Below are positions 62,537-64,000 of a stretch of DNA of 64,000 nt, piece by piece. The DNA is taken from positions 1 through 64,000 of the forward strand of contig JBGTLA010000078.1 of NCBI GenBank assembly GCA_041744375.1, in the 5' to 3' direction. Within the stretch, counting starts at the first letter, position 1. The number at the start of each line of letters is the position of its first letter. The translations under genes were made by a program, and so were the position numbers. The notes under the pieces were generated by a model. The model saw only the letters and a program-made list of their open reading frames with translations. It ran no database searches and had not been told where the DNA came from. This DNA comes from JBGTLA01 sp041744375 (GTDB lineage Bacteria; Actinomycetota; Acidimicrobiia; Spongiisociales; ZC4RG35).

Positions 62537-64000
62537 ATGTCAAACAAGCTTGTGTTCGTGAACGGGAAGGTGTTCGTGGCCGATGCAGCCCGGTCGTGGG
62601 CGCGGGCCGTGGCGGTGAGCAACGGGATCGTCGTGGCCGTCGGGCACGAAAGCGATGTATCCGGCCATCTGCCCGGTGCCGACGTCGTCGATCTCGAGGG
62701 CCGGCTGCTGACGCCGGGATTCACCGATGCCCATATCCATCCCCACCACGGTGGCCAGAAGCTCTTGACCTGCAACCTGTTGGATGAGGTTGATGCGGAG
62801 GCTGCGCTCGGGGCAATCCGCTCCTACGCCGATTCACACCCCGAAGTGGAGTGGATCACCGGAGGGGGATGGAGCCAGGACTGGTTCGCCGGAGCGTGCC
62901 CGTCGGCCGAGGTGCTCGACTCGGTCGTGGGGGATCGGCCGGTCTTTCTCACCAATCGTGATGGTCACGGCGGCTGGGCCAACTCGCTAGCCCTGGAGGC
63001 AGCGGGGGTGAGCTCGGCCACGCCCGACCCTCCCGACGGCCGCCTCGAGCGCCTTTCGGACGGTTCGCCCCAGGGAACCCTGCACGAAGGAGCCATGGAG
63101 TTGGTCCAGTCGGTCATGCCGCCCGAGACCGACGCCGACGTGGAAGCGGCTCTGCTGGCCGGCCAGCGCCATCTCTTGTCGTTTGGTATCACCAGCTGGC
63201 AGGACGCCTGGGTGGAGGAGTCCCTGCACGATGCCTACCGGCGTATCGATGAGCGGGGCGATCTCATCGGGACCGCTGTGGCCGCTTTGTGGTGGGACCG
63301 AAACGGAGGGCTCGAGCAGATCGAGCGGCTGGAGGAGTGGCGTCGCCAGCGATCCCCCCGGTATCGACCCACCACCGTGAAGTTGATGCTCGATGGGGTT
63401 GTCGAGAACTACTCCGCCTCGATGCTCGAACCATACGACCGAGTCGGCGGCACCGGGATCGACATGATCGATCCCCACCGCCTGGGCGAATTCGTCGTGG
63501 CTCTCGACGCCGCCGGATTCCAAGTCCAGTTCCACGTCATCGGTGACGCTGCCGCCCGCCATGCTCTGGACGCAGTCGAGACGGCTCGCGTCACCAACGG
63601 GTGGTCGGACCTCCGCCATGGGCTGGCCCACATCCAGGTCGTCCACCCCAGCGACATCCCGCGATTCCACCGCCTCGGGGTGGCGGCGTTGGCGCAGCCG
63701 CTGTGGGCATGCGAAGACGGCTACCAGGCAGAGCTGACCCAGCCCTTCCTCGGCGAGGAGCGATCGTCGTGGCAATACCCCTTCGGGTCGCTGGTGGCCG
63801 CAGGAGCGACGCTGGTGGGTGGGTCCGACTGGTCGGTGTCGACCTGTGATGTGATGCACCAGATCGAAGTGGCCGCCACACGCCGACCCGTCCACAAGCG
63901 GGACCTTGCGCCACTCAACGCCGCCGAGGCTGTCGACCCTGTCACCGGTCTGGCTGCCTACACCGCCGGGGCGGCCTGGTTCAACCACGAGGAGAGGCGA
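62537..64000 (+). CDS. amidohydrolase (YtcJ-like), truncated by the window edge
   Basis: At least 488 residues are visible and the frame is open at the right edge. The metal-dependent amidohydrolase fold has the N-terminal beta-sandwich LVFVNGKVFVADAARSWARAVAV, HxH in LLTPGFTDAHIHPHHGG, VKLMLDGVVENYSASML, QVQFHVIGDAAARHALDAVE and the late Asp in LVGGSDWSVST. This is the Amidohydro_3 pattern. An AGGA precedes ATG 62537. Substrate is unknown. Confidence 0.87.
   Translation, partial: MSNKLVFVNGKVFVADAARSWARAVAVSNGIVVAVGHESDVSGHLPGADVVDLEGRLLTPGFTDAHIHPHHGGQKLLTCNLLDEVDAEAALGAIRSYADSHPEVEWITGGGWSQDWFAGACPSAEVLDSVVGDRPVFLTNRDGHGGWANSLALEAAGVSSATPDPPDGRLERLSDGSPQGTLHEGAMELVQSVMPPETDADVEAALLAGQRHLLSFGITSWQDAWVEESLHDAYRRIDERGDLIGTAVAALWWDRNGGLEQIERLEEWRRQRSPRYRPTTVKLMLDGVVENYSASMLEPYDRVGGTGIDMIDPHRLGEFVVALDAAGFQVQFHVIGDAAARHALDAVETARVTNGWSDLRHGLAHIQVVHPSDIPRFHRLGVAALAQPLWACEDGYQAELTQPFLGEERSSWQYPFGSLVAAGATLVGGSDWSVSTCDVMHQIEVAATRRPVHKRDLAPLNAAEAVDPVTGLAAYTAGAAWFNHEERR

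Overview
The window is high-GC bacterial chromosome, densely packed with short operons on both strands. GTG and TTG starts and ATGA stop/start overlaps are frequent. F420-type enzymes (a luciferase-like oxidoreductase and a PPOX flavoprotein), a class E sortase, a DUF5317 protein, DUF4332-type HhH proteins and an actinobacterial-style Mrp point to Actinomycetota. A non-model lineage such as Acidimicrobiia seems likely, but that is an inference. No rRNA, tRNA, CRISPR array, prophage or insertion sequence was recognised.

Region 1 (1-8.3 kb) is a respiratory island read outward from a shared control region (about 3.63-3.87 kb). Leftward run two NarK-type nitrate/nitrite transporters, a three-cysteine Rrf2 (NsrR-like) regulator and an exported cytochrome c that leaves the window. 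Rightward, after a small membrane protein, comes a tightly overlapping operon. It encodes a GltD-like FAD/NAD(P)H oxidoreductase with two extra ferredoxin clusters, a split cytochrome b (b6-like plus subunit IV-like), a Rieske protein and a membrane-anchored cytochrome c. This looks like a quinol:cytochrome c oxidoreductase with its own pyridine-nucleotide/ferredoxin module, serving nitrogen-oxide respiration. It is the strongest candidate for an unusual system here.

Region 2 (8.5-30.5 kb) is mixed metabolism: a frameshifted alpha/beta hydrolase, a class V aminotransferase, a SulP-STAS-cNMP transporter, a two-part flavoprotein with a C-terminal ferredoxin-NADP reductase, a polar amino-acid ABC transporter, a glycoside hydrolase, a SpoIIE-type phosphatase, a DUF4332 gene under a fourfold GCTAGC operator, a GH65 phosphorylase/beta-phosphoglucomutase operon, a two-component system and a DadA-like oxidase.

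Region 3 (30.5-48.2 kb) has an HtrA-like protease whose promoter carries an 11-bp-spaced direct repeat, a DrrAB-type ABC exporter with a frameshifted permease, a DUF885 protein, a LysM/M23 endopeptidase, a decayed rlmN fragment 1.3 kb from an intact rlmN, a pterin-dehydratase/glyoxalase fusion, an NCS1-like permease, an LLM oxidoreductase and a gamma-glutamyltransferase operon.

Region 4 (48.2-64 kb) opens with a hairpin-rich leader, a 29-residue secreted-type micro-peptide and two membrane HD-domain proteins that have lost the GYP signature. Then come a DUF5317 protein, enoyl-CoA hydratase, class E sortase with a 48-residue membrane partner, aconitase plus TlpA-like thioredoxin, a SufR-like Fe-S regulator divergent from Mrp, several small membrane proteins, a class III aminotransferase and an amidohydrolase cut by the right edge.
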